DNA of 64,000 bases from VBAS01 sp963773465 (GCA_963773465.1 CAVZBF010000004.1:1488001-1552000); one strand, 5' to 3'; positions 8,732-17,544 are shown, counted from the first letter of the stretch. Numbers and translations: made by a program. Notes: a model not told the origin generated them from the letters alone.

Positions 8732-9343
8732 TTGTTATCTGCGGATTATATAGTGAACAGTTGTGGCATCATTCTCCTGGCGGGAGGCGCATCAACCCGT
8801 TTGGGACAGCCAAAGCAGTCGCTGCAGTATCATGGAAAAACTTTATTGGAACATTCAGCGGATGAAGCCATAAATGCAAAAGCTGACGCCGTGGTTGTTG
8901 TGCTTGGTAAAAATGCTGAGTTGTTTAAAGATGCGATAAATAAAGAAGATGTTCGGGTAGTTATAAATAACGATTGGGGCGAAGGAATGGCTTCTTCTGT
9001 TCGATTGGGTTTGGATGCGATATTAAAAAGTAAACCTTACATCGATGCCGTGATCTTTATGGTTTGTGATCAGCCGCACATTTCTTCATTGGTATTAAAT
9101 GAATTGATCACAACCCAACAAAAAACAACAAAGCAAATTGTTACCTGTGACTATGGAGGATCCATCGGGCCACCTGCTCTTTTTCATAAAAAATATTTCC
9201 GCGAGCTGATGGAATTAAAAGGAGATATAGGTGCAAGAAATATCATCCAGCAAAATATGAATGACGTAGCGACCATATTATTTCCCGATGGTAAAATTGA
9301 TATTGATACAAAAGAAGATTACGAGGCGCTGAAAAAATCATAA
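8732..9343 (+). CDS. MocA-like molybdenum cofactor cytidylyltransferase
   Basis: A nucleotidyltransferase of the MobA/MocA superfamily, about 200 residues. The nucleotide-binding loop IILLAGGASTRLGQPKQSL is unmistakable, with VCDQPH and GDIGAR further on as in MocA. MocA joins CMP to molybdopterin to make the cytosine dinucleotide cofactor that Mo-hydroxylases of the XDH/CODH family use, which fits the neighbours. No ATG is available. TTG at 8732 or GTG at 8753 could start it; the GTG gives a more typical N terminus (MNSCGIILLAGG). It follows xdhC by six bases, so the two are co-transcribed. Its 3' end overlaps the convergent coxE-like gene by six bases. Confidence 0.85.
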   Translation: MLSADYIVNSCGIILLAGGASTRLGQPKQSLQYHGKTLLEHSADEAINAKADAVVVVLGKNAELFKDAINKEDVRVVINNDWGEGMASSVRLGLDAILKSKPYIDAVIFMVCDQPHISSLVLNELITTQQKTTKQIVTCDYGGSIGPPALFHKKYFRELMELKGDIGARNIIQQNMNDVATILFPDGKIDIDTKEDYEALKKS

Positions 9344-10456
9344 CCATCTTCCCAGTTTTTTTAAACTCTCCACATTATGCACCGGCGCAAAGACATCAAT
9401 AAAAGGTAAGGCCGCTTTCATAGCAGATACATGCGGTTTATAATCTTCAAAACCTGCAAGGGGATTTAACCATATAACTTTTTTTGATTTGGCATGTATA
9501 AATTCCATATTAGTTTTTACCAGGTCGATATTGCCGGTATCCCATCCATCACTCAGGATAATAACAATTGTTTTGGAATCAATTAATTTTTTTCCAAACT
9601 CATTTACAAACCCATCCAGCGATTCGCCGATCCTTGTTCCGCCACTCCAGCCGTTATTCTCATTACTCAATAACTGCATGGCTTCGCTAAAGTTTTTCTG
9701 TTTCAGCAAAAACGTAATTCGTTTTAATGAAGTACTGAAGACAAAAGTTTCCATTCTTCTGTACACTTGCTGAAAAGCATACATGAACTGAATTAAGAAC
9801 GCGGAGTACAGTTCCATTGATCTGCTGACATCGCAAAGCAAAACCAGTTTTATACGATTGCGTTTTGGTTTGCGATGAACAATGTCCAATAATTCTCCCC
9901 CGCGGCGCAGGTTTTTGCGAAGCGTTTTTCTCAGGTCCGGCATATCTGCTTTATAAGAAGACTCGTATCTCCTGTTTGTTTTGGCAGCTAATCTTTTTGC
10001 AATAGACTTTATTGTTTGCATTAACTCTTCCACTTCATCTTCAGGGACTGTTGAAAAATCTTTTTGTAAAAGAGTTTCCTGTACACTATAGGTTGCCGTT
10101 TCTTCTATTTCTTTATTTCCGTTTCCATGCAGCCATTTATTTATTGTTTTGTAAGAAGGCTGTTGCTGAAATGCGGTTTTATTTTTGGGGTCTTCTTTTG
10201 TTTTGGCATCGATCGCTTTGTCAAGTTCATTCCAGTATTCATGAAATAAATTATCAAACTCGTCTAATTGAGATTTGCTATGACACAAAGTTGCTTTTAA
10301 TGTTTGCAGGAAAACTTCGTTGTTATTGTAATCGATGAATTGTAAAGCTTCCAGCGATAAGATTTCTTCTTCTATTGATACGCCAAATCCTTTTTGCCGC
10401 AGAAAACGGCAAAACTGTACGATGTTTTTTGAAAGAGAAGTTTGTCTTTTGATCAT
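9338..10456 (-). CDS. coxE: VWA domain protein, CoxE-like
   Basis: A 372-residue protein of the CoxE family. The C-terminal half is a von Willebrand A domain with the metal-ion motif DVSRS at 209-213 (LVLLCDVSRSM), a downstream GGTRIGESLDGF and LSDGWDTGN. The N-terminal half is helical. In Oligotropha CoxD (ATPase) and CoxE act together after translation to build the Cu-S-Mo centre of CO dehydrogenase. Here the MoxR/CoxD-like ATPase lies upstream in the same operon, separated by one unknown gene. The cognate target is most likely the CoxSLM-type enzyme further upstream. The final codons overlap mocA on the other strand. Confidence 0.88.
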   Translation of the reverse strand: MIKRQTSLSKNIVQFCRFLRQKGFGVSIEEEILSLEALQFIDYNNNEVFLQTLKATLCHSKSQLDEFDNLFHEYWNELDKAIDAKTKEDPKNKTAFQQQPSYKTINKWLHGNGNKEIEETATYSVQETLLQKDFSTVPEDEVEELMQTIKSIAKRLAAKTNRRYESSYKADMPDLRKTLRKNLRRGGELLDIVHRKPKRNRIKLVLLCDVSRSMELYSAFLIQFMYAFQQVYRRMETFVFSTSLKRITFLLKQKNFSEAMQLLSNENNGWSGGTRIGESLDGFVNEFGKKLIDSKTIVIILSDGWDTGNIDLVKTNMEFIHAKSKKVIWLNPLAGFEDYKPHVSAMKAALPFIDVFAPVHNVESLKKLGRWL

Positions 10457-10486
10457 TTATCAATTTTAAGAGAATGCCCAATTTTA

Positions 10487-11023
10487 CTAATCTTGCCATT
10501 GGAACAAACCATGCAAATATTGGTTGCCGAAGTTCAGGTTCTGATCTGCGAGGTTTACGGCTACTTCTTCCGGCAAAGGTTTGCAGGCGAAATCCTTGTC
10601 AATTAAAGTGAGACTCTTCTTTTTCAGGATATTTACGATTTCCTTTTCAAGCTTTCTTAATTGCGTATCTGTGACCAATCCAACTGAATCAATGGTTATA
10701 AAATTGTATCCTTGTGAGTTAATTGTTTTTTGAAATGTTGTTTGTCCATATACCGCAATTGGAGCACATAAACTCACGCAAACCATAATGGCAGGTCCAT
10801 CGTATTCTGTGGATCCGATTGGATAGCAAATGAATTCAAGATAATTGGTCATGCCACCGTCCTGAGAATAATAGGTGTCAAACAATTTATTTTCTGTAAA
10901 ATTTTTGATTAACTCTGTATAATAAACAATTACATTATCGATTTTGTGATTGTTGTGCTCTGGCCAATCCGTCCTGTAAGGAAGCCATGAAAAAATTCTA
11001 TTTAGTTCTTGTTCCGTTAACAT
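10487..11023 (-). CDS. Hypothetical protein between coxD- and coxE-like genes
   Basis: No family is recognised. It is a 178-residue, apparently soluble cytoplasmic protein without signal peptide or membrane segment. It opens MLTEQELNRIFSWLPYRTDW and contains two aromatic/hydrophobic strand-rich blocks, ending with LNFGNQYLHGLFQWQD. Its start overlaps the stop of the MoxR-like ATPase by one base (TAATG), so its translation is coupled, and the coxE-like gene follows after 30 bases. That position suggests a role with the ATPase/VWA pair, for example as an adaptor, but this is inference only. Confidence 0.75.
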   Translation of the reverse strand: MLTEQELNRIFSWLPYRTDWPEHNNHKIDNVIVYYTELIKNFTENKLFDTYYSQDGGMTNYLEFICYPIGSTEYDGPAIMVCVSLCAPIAVYGQTTFQKTINSQGYNFITIDSVGLVTDTQLRKLEKEIVNILKKKSLTLIDKDFACKPLPEEVAVNLADQNLNFGNQYLHGLFQWQD

Positions 11024-11907
11024 TATAATTTGGATATGACACCCGTCTTTTCCATCAATTCACTCAATGACATCTGCACTTGCCTGGTATCTCTCCAGTC
11101 TTTTAGTACAACACCCAAGGTTTGTTCGACAATGTTTTTATCAAGATGATCGATATGCAAAGCAGATAAGGCGGCGGCCCAGTCGAGTGTTTCCGCAATG
11201 CCGGGAGTCTTTTCAAGTTTTATAATACGCAGCTGTTGCATAAAGCCGGTGATCTGTTCGGCCAATTTTTTATCAATTCCGGGGACTTTATTTTTTACGA
11301 TCATCCATTCTTTTTCAAAATCGGGATAATCGATATATAAATACAAACAACGCCTCCTTAATGCCTCACTTAATTCTCTTGTTCGATTGCTGGTTAATAT
11401 TACTTGTGGAATATGTGTGGCTTTTATTGTACCGATTTCAGGAACTGTGATCTGCCAGTCACTCAACACTTCCAGTAAAAAGCTCTCAAACTCTTCGTCG
11501 CTTCTGTCTATTTCATCAATGAGTAGCACCGGTCTTTTATGATGTGTGATCGCCTGGAGCAAGGGGCGCTTCATTAAGAAGCTGTCGCTGAAAATTGTTT
11601 TTTCTTTTTCTTCAACCGGTTGCTGATCGTGTTCTACCATTTTTAAATGCAATAACTGGCGCTGGTAGTTCCATTCGTATAAAGCATGGGTGGCATCAAG
11701 ACCCTCATAACATTGCAGCCGGATAAGATCAGTTTGCAATGCATTGGCCATCACTTTGGCTATTTCGGTTTTTCCAACGCCGGCGGGACCTTCTATCAAC
11801 AACGGTTTATTTAATTGTAATGAAAGAAAAACAGACATGACAACACTATCATCGGTAATGTATCCTTGTTCGTGCAACATTTTTTTTATGTCATTCAATT
11901 CGGGCAT
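11023..11907 (-). CDS. coxD: MoxR-family AAA ATPase, CoxD-like
   Basis: A 294-residue AAA+ ATPase of the MoxR group. Walker A is EGPAGVGKT at 39-47, Walker B VLLIDEIDRSDEEFE follows near 130, sensor-1 region ILTSNRTRELSEALRRR near 170 with the arginine finger. A C-terminal lid domain completes it. MoxR ATPases work with VWA proteins as chaperones for metal-centre assembly; the VWA partner lies two genes downstream. The first 35 codons are present again, in decayed form, in the upstream repeat array (11908-13282), so this gene's 5' end is the source or a relative of the source of that array. Confidence 0.9.
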   Translation of the reverse strand: MPELNDIKKMLHEQGYITDDSVVMSVFLSLQLNKPLLIEGPAGVGKTEIAKVMANALQTDLIRLQCYEGLDATHALYEWNYQRQLLHLKMVEHDQQPVEEKEKTIFSDSFLMKRPLLQAITHHKRPVLLIDEIDRSDEEFESFLLEVLSDWQITVPEIGTIKATHIPQVILTSNRTRELSEALRRRCLYLYIDYPDFEKEWMIVKNKVPGIDKKLAEQITGFMQQLRIIKLEKTPGIAETLDWAAALSALHIDHLDKNIVEQTLGVVLKDWRDTRQVQMSLSELMEKTGVISKL

Positions 11908-12078
11908 ACATAAAATTATTGAGGAGGGGCTAAAGCCCCGGAATTTTTTTATCCTTTAATTGCCCCAGCCTTAAGGCTGGGGTTAATGAAACTAATATCG
12001 AACCAGGGCTTTAGCCCTTTTATGACGAACTGGTATTTTATAACCCCCGGCCTTAAGGCCGGGGTAAATCATTAGCTA

Positions 12079-12180
12079 CGGCTTATTCAGTTGCAATGAA
12101 AGAAATACTGACATGGCAACACTATCATCAGTAAAGTATCCTTGTTCGTACAATATTTTTTTTTCTTTCAATTCGGGCAG
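12079..12180 (-). pseudogene. moxR 5' fragment, copy 1 (codons 1-35)
   Basis: Antisense reading gives PELKEKKILYEQGYF then TDDSVAMSVFLSLQLNKP, matching MoxR residues 2-35 with several, mostly third-position, base changes. The start codon has become CTG, and a TAG follows the Pro codon. A non-functional remnant. Confidence 0.8.
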
Positions 12181-12590
12181 TTTAAAATTATCGAGGAGGG
12201 GCTAAAGCCCCGGAATTTTTTTATCCTTTAATTGCCCCAGCCTTAAGGCTGGAGTTAATGAAACTAATATCGAACCAGGGCTTTAGCCCTTTTATGACGA
12301 ACTGGTATTTTATAACCCCCGCCCTTAAGGCCGGGGCAATTTTCGTACAACATTTTTTTTATGTCTTTCAATTCGGGCATAGATAAAATTATTGATGAGG
12401 GGCTAAAGCCCCGGGAAATTTTTTTATTCTTCATTACCCCCGGCCTAAAGGCCGGGGCAATTTTCGCACGGCATTTTGTTTATGTCTTTCATTTCAGGCA
12501 TACATAAATTATTGAGAAGGGCTAAAGCCCCACAAAGTTATTGTATGCTTCAATTGCCCCGGCCTTAAGGCCGGGGCAAACTATCAGCTA

Positions 12591-12698
12591 CGGCTTATTC
12601 AGTTGCAATGAAAGAAATACTGACATGGCAACACTATCATCAGTAAAGTATCCTTGTTCGTACAACATTTTTTTTATGTCTTTCGATTCGGGCTACAT
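12591..12698 (-). pseudogene. moxR 5' fragment, copy 2 (codons 1-35)
   Basis: Same fragment as at 12079, ending at the same Pro codon followed by TAG. Here ATG is followed directly by TAG, so the remnant cannot be translated from that start. It is nearly identical to the other long copies and less like the real gene. Confidence 0.8.
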
Positions 12699-12864
12699 AA
12701 AATTATCGAGGAGGGGCTAAAGCCCCGGAATTTTTTATCCTTTAATTGCCCCAGCCTTAAGGCTGGGGTTAATGAAACTAATATCGAACCAGGGCTTTAG
12801 CCCTTTTATGACGAACTGGTATTTTATAACCCCCGGCCTTAAGGCCGGGGCAAATCATTAGCTA

Positions 12865-12972
12865 CGGCTTATTCAGTTGCAATGAAAGAAATACTGACAT
12901 GGCAACACTATCATCAGTAAAGTATCCTTGTTCGTACAACATTTTTTTTATGTCTTTCGATTCGGGCTACAT
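12865..12972 (-). pseudogene. moxR 5' fragment, copy 3 (codons 1-35)
   Basis: Third long copy, practically identical to the one at 12591. Short copies of only the first 12-13 codons lie at about 12342-12380, 12462-12500 and 13128-13167; the first of these keeps its ATG. Confidence 0.8.
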
Positions 12973-13337
12973 AAAATTATCGAGGAGGGCTAAAGCCCCG
13001 GAATTTTTTTATCCTTTAATTGCCCCAGCCTTAAGGCTGGGGTTAATGAAACTAATATCGAACCAGGGCTTTAGCCCTTTTATGACGAACTGGTATTTTA
13101 TAACCCCCGGCCTAAAGGCCGGGGCAATTTTCGCACGGCATTTTGTTTATGTCTTTCATTTCAGGCATACATAAATTATTGAGAAGGGGCTAAAGCCCCA
13201 CAAAGTTATTGTATGCTTCAATTGCCCCGGCCTTAAGGCCGGGGCAAATCATTAAGTCACTGATCTCAGGGCTTTAGCCCTTTTATTAATAAACAAGGCG
13301 GCATCACTACCGCCTTAGTTCTGTAAAATATTTTTTA

Positions 13338-14171
13338 TTATGCAACAACCTGCAACGCTTTTTTCAAATACACTTTTGCCAAATGTTTGCGATATTCTGC
13401 TGATGCAAAATGATCGCCTAAAATATTTACACCCTCCGCAGCAGCATTCATTGCCGAACCAATGGAATCATCATTGATCGGTTTGCCTGATATAGCACCT
13501 TCCGCATTGCCATCGCGAAATGCATTATCGGAAACACCGGCGAATGCAATATTCGTTTTACCATCCGGAAAACGCATCACTGCACAACCAGCAATGGCAA
13601 ATCTTGATGCAGGCTGTGAAAATTTCTGATAAGTTGCTTTTGTTCCTTCAGGTGGAATGGGGACGCGGACGGCAATAATGATCTCATTTTCCTGTAATGC
13701 AGTTGAGAAAAGGCCGGTAAAAAATTCAGTTGCTTTTATTCTTCGCTTTCCATTTTTTCCCTGTGCTTCAATTACAGCATCAACTGCTAAAACAAGCGCA
13801 GGCCAATCGCCGGCAGGATCAGCATGTGCTAAACTGCCACCGATGGTGCCATGATTGCGGATCTGTACATCTCCGATCATAGACGCTCCTTCTGCAAAAA
13901 CAGAAAGTTTGCTGTGAATGAGTTTGTCATTGGCAATATCTGCATGCGTAGCAGCGGCACCAATTACCAGTTCACCATCTTCTTCTTTTATTCCTTTCAA
14001 TGCAGTAATGCCATTGATATCGACAAGCTTTGACGGCTGACTTAAGCGGAGCTTCATAGCTGGTAATAAGCTATGACCACCGGCTAATATTTTACTATTA
14101 CCATTCGATAAAGCGGCAATAGCTTCATCAACGGTTTTTGCTTTTTGATAATCGAATGCGACTGGTATCAT
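13338..14171 (-). CDS. coxM: FAD-binding medium subunit of CoxM type
   Basis: The FAD subunit (277 residues) of a heterotrimeric molybdenum hydroxylase. The N-terminal FAD-binding part contains ILAGGHSLLPAMKLRL (residues about 32-47) and the second flavin motif GTIGGSLAHADPAGDWP. The C terminus is the CO_deh_flav_C domain. It transfers electrons from the FeS subunit to a quinone or other acceptor. It follows coxL in the same direction after 189 bases that include AT-rich sequence and a dispersed repeat, and is followed by the large repeat array, so this spacing is looser than in classical cox operons (coxM-S-L). Confidence 0.9.
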   Translation of the reverse strand: MIPVAFDYQKAKTVDEAIAALSNGNSKILAGGHSLLPAMKLRLSQPSKLVDINGITALKGIKEEDGELVIGAAATHADIANDKLIHSKLSVFAEGASMIGDVQIRNHGTIGGSLAHADPAGDWPALVLAVDAVIEAQGKNGKRRIKATEFFTGLFSTALQENEIIIAVRVPIPPEGTKATYQKFSQPASRFAIAGCAVMRFPDGKTNIAFAGVSDNAFRDGNAEGAISGKPINDDSIGSAMNAAAEGVNILGDHFASAEYRKHLAKVYLKKALQVVA

Positions 14172-14247
14172 ATGAATTAAGAATTAATAATTAACAATTA
14201 AAAATTGACATCATCATTGATCTTGTATGCCGAATAGAGATTCAACA

Positions 14248-14268
14248 GTACAAGAGTGCGACGCAACA
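14248..14268 (-). repeat. Dispersed 21-bp repeat, copy A
   Basis: Contains GTACAAGAGTGCGACGCAAC and is the exact reverse complement of bases 28970-28990. Related shorter forms (TGTTGCGTCGCA) occur at about 17331 and, more loosely, at 47710. Confidence 0.7.
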
Positions 14269-14338
14269 AAAGCTTAATAGTAGTACTTAAGTTGGGCCCA
14301 TAAAAAAAAATTCATTTACAAAGAACTTTTCCAAAGCC

Positions 14339-14353
14339 TCCGCCTAAGGCGGA
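14339..14353. repeat. Small palindrome abutting coxL stop
   Basis: TCCGCCTAAGGCGGA, followed by TTGGGGG and then immediately the coxL stop codon. It could act as the coxL transcript-end hairpin on the minus strand. Confidence 0.55.
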
Positions 14354-14360
14354 TTGGGGG

Positions 14361-16757
14361 TTAGTTTTTCATTGCCCTCCACACTCTTTCAGATGTCAAT
14401 GGCATGCGGATATCTTTTACTTTATGTCCACCACTCCATAACGCATCTAAAACAGCATTCACAATCGCTGGTGTTGAACCTATGGTTCCGGCTTCGCCGG
14501 CTCCTTTTACACCAAGCGGATTGTGCGGACAAGGAGTTACCTGGCTGGCGGTTTCAAATATTGGGAAATCATCGGCACGCGGCATGCAATAATCCATATA
14601 CGATGCGTTGGTAAGCTGACCATTGTCATCATACTCGGCGCCTTCGAATAATGCCTGCCCAATTCCCTGCGCCACGCCACCATGTATCTGTCCTTCTACG
14701 ATCATGGGATTGATAACATTGCCAACATCATCAACCGCAATGAAACGTTTTAATTCAACCTTACCGGTTTCTTTATCCACTTCAACCACTGCAATATGAC
14801 AACCGAAGGGATACGTGAAATTAGCAGGGTCATAAAAACTGCTGAAGTCGAGTCCGGGTTCAAGATCTTTTGGATAATGATGCGGCACATAAGCCGTGAG
14901 TGCAACATTGCCAAATGCAATTGATTTATCGGTTCCTTTCACTGTAAAATTACCGTTTGCAAAATCGATATCATCAGCGCTGGCTTCAAGCAGGTGTGCA
15001 GCTATTTTTTTTCCTTTCTCAATTACTTTTTCAATACTCTTTACAATAGCGGTTCCGCCCACTGCAATGCTACGTGAACCATAAGTGCCCATACCAAACC
15101 CAATGCTTTCTGTATCGCCATGAATGATCTCAACATCATCCATACCGATACCAAGCTTATCAGCCACAACCTGTGCAAATGTAGTTTCATGTCCCTGGCC
15201 ATGCTGGTGTGCGCCCGTATATACGGTTACTTTACCGGTAGGCTGCACACGGACTTGTCCAAATTCAAATAAACCAGCTCTTGCTCCCAATGATCCTACC
15301 ACTGCTGAAGGAGCAATGCCACATGCTTCTATATAAGTAGAGAAACCAACACCAAGGAGTTTACCATTACTGGCAGCTTCTTTTTGTTTATTGCGGAAAT
15401 CCTGGTAGTCGAGCATTTCCAAACCTTTCCTCAAAACACCTTCATAATTACCGCTGTCATATTGCAATGCCACTTGTGTTTGATAACCGGGTTGGTTTAC
15501 TCCATCAAATGGAGGAATAAAATTCTTAAAGCGCAGTTCTGCAGGATCGACATTCATTTCATGTGCAGCAAGATCGATTAATCTTTCAAGAAGATAGGTG
15601 GCTTCCGGTCTTCCTGCTCCGCGATACGCATCCACTGCTGTTGTATTGGTAAATACCGCCGTAACATCAACATTTATTTTTGGCGTCGTATATAATCCCT
15701 GCAATAATGTACCATGTAAATAAGTAGGAACACAACTACCGAATGTTGAAAGATAAGCGCCGAGGTTAGCATAGGTCTTTACACGCAGCGCAACGATTTT
15801 TCCATCGCCATCAAAACCCATTTCTGCTTTTGTTATATGGTCGCGGCCATGCGCATCGAGTAAAAAACTTTCTGTTCGTTCAGCTGTCCACTTGATCGGG
15901 CGGCCAATTTGTTTTGTGCACCAGGTAAGCAATGCTTCTTCAGTATAATGAAATATTTTACTGCCAAAACCGCCGCCAACATCATAACTTATCACTCGTA
16001 CTTTATGTTCGGGAATACCTAATACAAATGCACACATCAGCAAACGGATCACATGCGGGTTTTGTGTGCTGGTGTATAAAGTGTATTTATCGTTGATAGC
16101 ATCATAAGAACTGTTATAGCTACGGGGTTCAATCGCATTGGGAACCAAACGTTGGTTTACAAATTCAAGTGTTGTTACATGCGAGGCACTATTCATAGCT
16201 GCATTTACTTCATCAATTGGATTTCCTAATGCCCAGTCGTAACAAATATTATTTGGTACATCATCATGCACCAGCGGGGCATCTGGCTGTGCTGCTTTAA
16301 ATGCATCAACAACGCAAGGCAATTCTTCATACTCTACATTCACTGCCTGTGCTGCATCTACTGCTTGTTCTATTGATTCAGCGATGACAATTGCGATTGC
16401 GTCACCTGTATGTTTTACTTTATCTGCAACCAGCAATGGATGCTTTGGCTCTTTCATCGCATTGCCATTTTTAAAATTCACCTGCCAGCCGCAAGGCACT
16501 CCATTTACGGACGCTACATCTGCGCCGGTATAAATGGCAACTACACCATGCATTGCTTTAGCAGCACTGGTATCGACATTTAATATTTTTGCATGTGCAT
16601 ATTGACTGCGAACGAAGGCTGCATAAGTTTGACCCGGTAATATTATGTCATCAGTGTATTTGCCATGACCCATGGTGAATCTTTTATCTTCAACCCGCTT
16701 AACGGATTTTCCGATCAGGCGTTTAGGATCTACGCCATTTCCATTATTTGTACTCAT
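14361..16757 (-). CDS. coxL: Molybdopterin large subunit, form-II CoxL-like
   Basis: A 798-residue Mo-binding subunit of the CO dehydrogenase/xanthine dehydrogenase family. Cofactor-binding GGGFGSKIF lies at 261-269. The active-site loop is AYRGAGR at 377-383, the form II (BMS) signature, not the AYxCSFR signature of true Cu-containing form I CODH. The catalytic Glu sits in KGAGEAG near 755. No signal peptide is present, so it works in the cytoplasm. It overlaps coxS by four bases (ATGA), giving a coxG-coxS-coxL-coxM order. Form II enzymes have uncertain substrates; CO oxidation should not be assumed. Confidence 0.92.
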   Translation of the reverse strand: MSTNNGNGVDPKRLIGKSVKRVEDKRFTMGHGKYTDDIILPGQTYAAFVRSQYAHAKILNVDTSAAKAMHGVVAIYTGADVASVNGVPCGWQVNFKNGNAMKEPKHPLLVADKVKHTGDAIAIVIAESIEQAVDAAQAVNVEYEELPCVVDAFKAAQPDAPLVHDDVPNNICYDWALGNPIDEVNAAMNSASHVTTLEFVNQRLVPNAIEPRSYNSSYDAINDKYTLYTSTQNPHVIRLLMCAFVLGIPEHKVRVISYDVGGGFGSKIFHYTEEALLTWCTKQIGRPIKWTAERTESFLLDAHGRDHITKAEMGFDGDGKIVALRVKTYANLGAYLSTFGSCVPTYLHGTLLQGLYTTPKINVDVTAVFTNTTAVDAYRGAGRPEATYLLERLIDLAAHEMNVDPAELRFKNFIPPFDGVNQPGYQTQVALQYDSGNYEGVLRKGLEMLDYQDFRNKQKEAASNGKLLGVGFSTYIEACGIAPSAVVGSLGARAGLFEFGQVRVQPTGKVTVYTGAHQHGQGHETTFAQVVADKLGIGMDDVEIIHGDTESIGFGMGTYGSRSIAVGGTAIVKSIEKVIEKGKKIAAHLLEASADDIDFANGNFTVKGTDKSIAFGNVALTAYVPHHYPKDLEPGLDFSSFYDPANFTYPFGCHIAVVEVDKETGKVELKRFIAVDDVGNVINPMIVEGQIHGGVAQGIGQALFEGAEYDDNGQLTNASYMDYCMPRADDFPIFETASQVTPCPHNPLGVKGAGEAGTIGSTPAIVNAVLDALWSGGHKVKDIRMPLTSERVWRAMKN

Positions 16758-17260
16758 ACTGTTGCCTCCTTTTTGCTTTTACGAGCTTTAGGTGCAGACA
16801 TTTTATCCGCAGCATATTGAATTGACTTTACAATATTTTCGTAACCGGTACAGCGGCAGAAATTTCCTTCCAGCGCCACACGGATCTCTTCTTCATTTGG
16901 TTTCTTGTTATTCTTTAACAAGTCAACTGCCGTCATGATCATTCCCGGCGTGCAAAAACCACATTGTAATCCATGACACTGATTGAATGCATCCTGCAAT
17001 GGATGCAATTCACCACTCGTTGCCAGTCCTTCGATCGTTGTGATCTTTGATTTATCGGCTTGCACGGCAAGCATCGTGCAGCACTTCGTCGCTTTGCCAT
17101 TCACAAGAATGGTACAGGCGCCACAGCTGCTGGTATCGCAGCCTACATGAGTACCGGTAAGCCGCAGCACATCACGCAGATAATGCACCAGCAATAATCG
17201 TGGCTCCACTTTATCGGTGTGTTTAACACCATTAACGGTTACGGTGATCTTAATGCTCAT
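16754..17260 (-). CDS. coxS: (2Fe-2S) small subunit of CoxS type
   Basis: A 168-residue FeS subunit. The first cluster uses C41, C46, C49, C61 (CDTSSCGACTILVNG). The second uses C100, C103, C135, C137 (CGFCTPGM and NFCRCTGY). It links the Mo centre of CoxL to the FAD of CoxM. Its stop overlaps the coxL start by four bases, so translation is coupled. The C terminus has a basic extension (APKARKSKKEA). Confidence 0.93.
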   Translation of the reverse strand: MSIKITVTVNGVKHTDKVEPRLLLVHYLRDVLRLTGTHVGCDTSSCGACTILVNGKATKCCTMLAVQADKSKITTIEGLATSGELHPLQDAFNQCHGLQCGFCTPGMIMTAVDLLKNNKKPNEEEIRVALEGNFCRCTGYENIVKSIQYAADKMSAPKARKSKKEATV

Positions 17261-17389
17261 GGAATTGAGTTTTTATTTTAGCAGAAATATTTTTTTAAAT
17301 TCCAGCTTTGGTTTTTCATGGCATCGTCTGTTGCGTCGCAATCACTTCATCGTTCCGTTTTCATGGCATCAGACCTCACCCTCTTATCT

Positions 17390-17406
17390 CTCTCCAAAGG
17401 AGAGGG
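17390..17406. repeat. Hairpin-forming GC-rich repeat upstream of coxS
   Basis: CTCTCTCCAAAGGAGAGGG forms a 6-7 bp stem around AAA. It belongs to the 269-base gap between coxG and coxS, which also holds a TGTTGCGTCGCA-type repeat near 17331 and nothing else recognisable. Confidence 0.5.
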
Positions 17407-17513
17407 AGGCCGGGCGTTTATATTTTTAATGAACTTTAGCAATTAAGCATTTCATCTTTTGTTCTTTATTCAGCTATCAACATTAAATCAGCTCCTAATT
17501 ATATTTAATTATC

Positions 17514-17544
17514 TGACCTAAGTTCCCCTTTAGGGGACAGGGGT
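17514..17544. repeat. Dispersed GC-rich palindrome forming the coxG 3' end
   Basis: CTAAGTTCCCCTTTAGGGGA then CAGGGG. This copy overlaps the end of coxG: the TAA stop and the last codons (TPVP) of coxG are made of the repeat itself. Confidence 0.7.

Larger units (their letters stand above)
11908..13282. repeat. Compound array of palindromes and moxR 5'-end fragments
   Basis: This 1.4-kb gene-free stretch is a tandem array. Each unit (up to 272 bases) holds four perfect palindromes: GGGGCTAAAGCCCC (e.g. 11926-11939), CCCCAGCCTTAAGGCTGGGG (11963-11982), AGGGCTTTAGCCCT (12005-12018) and CCCCGGCCTTAAGGCCGGGG (12045-12064). A copy of the beginning of the adjacent moxR-like gene follows. Seven GGGGCTAAAGCCCC-type elements occur (near 11926, 12198, 12399, 12518, 12713, 12986 and 13186). 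Three units carry a long gene fragment and three carry a short one. Transcribed, each palindrome forms a strong hairpin, so read-through from coxM to moxR is probably reduced. Confidence 0.9.

Noticed and set aside
12899..13174. Short ORF on the plus strand across the repeat array
   Set aside because: It is made wholly of repeat sequence, antisense to the moxR fragments, and has no protein-like character.
11908..13282. CRISPR array or group of transposon ends
   Set aside because: Palindromes of four types alternate with moxR 5' fragments, not spacers, and there is no cas gene or transposase.
14361..16757. True form I CO dehydrogenase
   Set aside because: The active-site motif is AYRGAGR and the Cu-binding Cys of AYxCSFR is absent.
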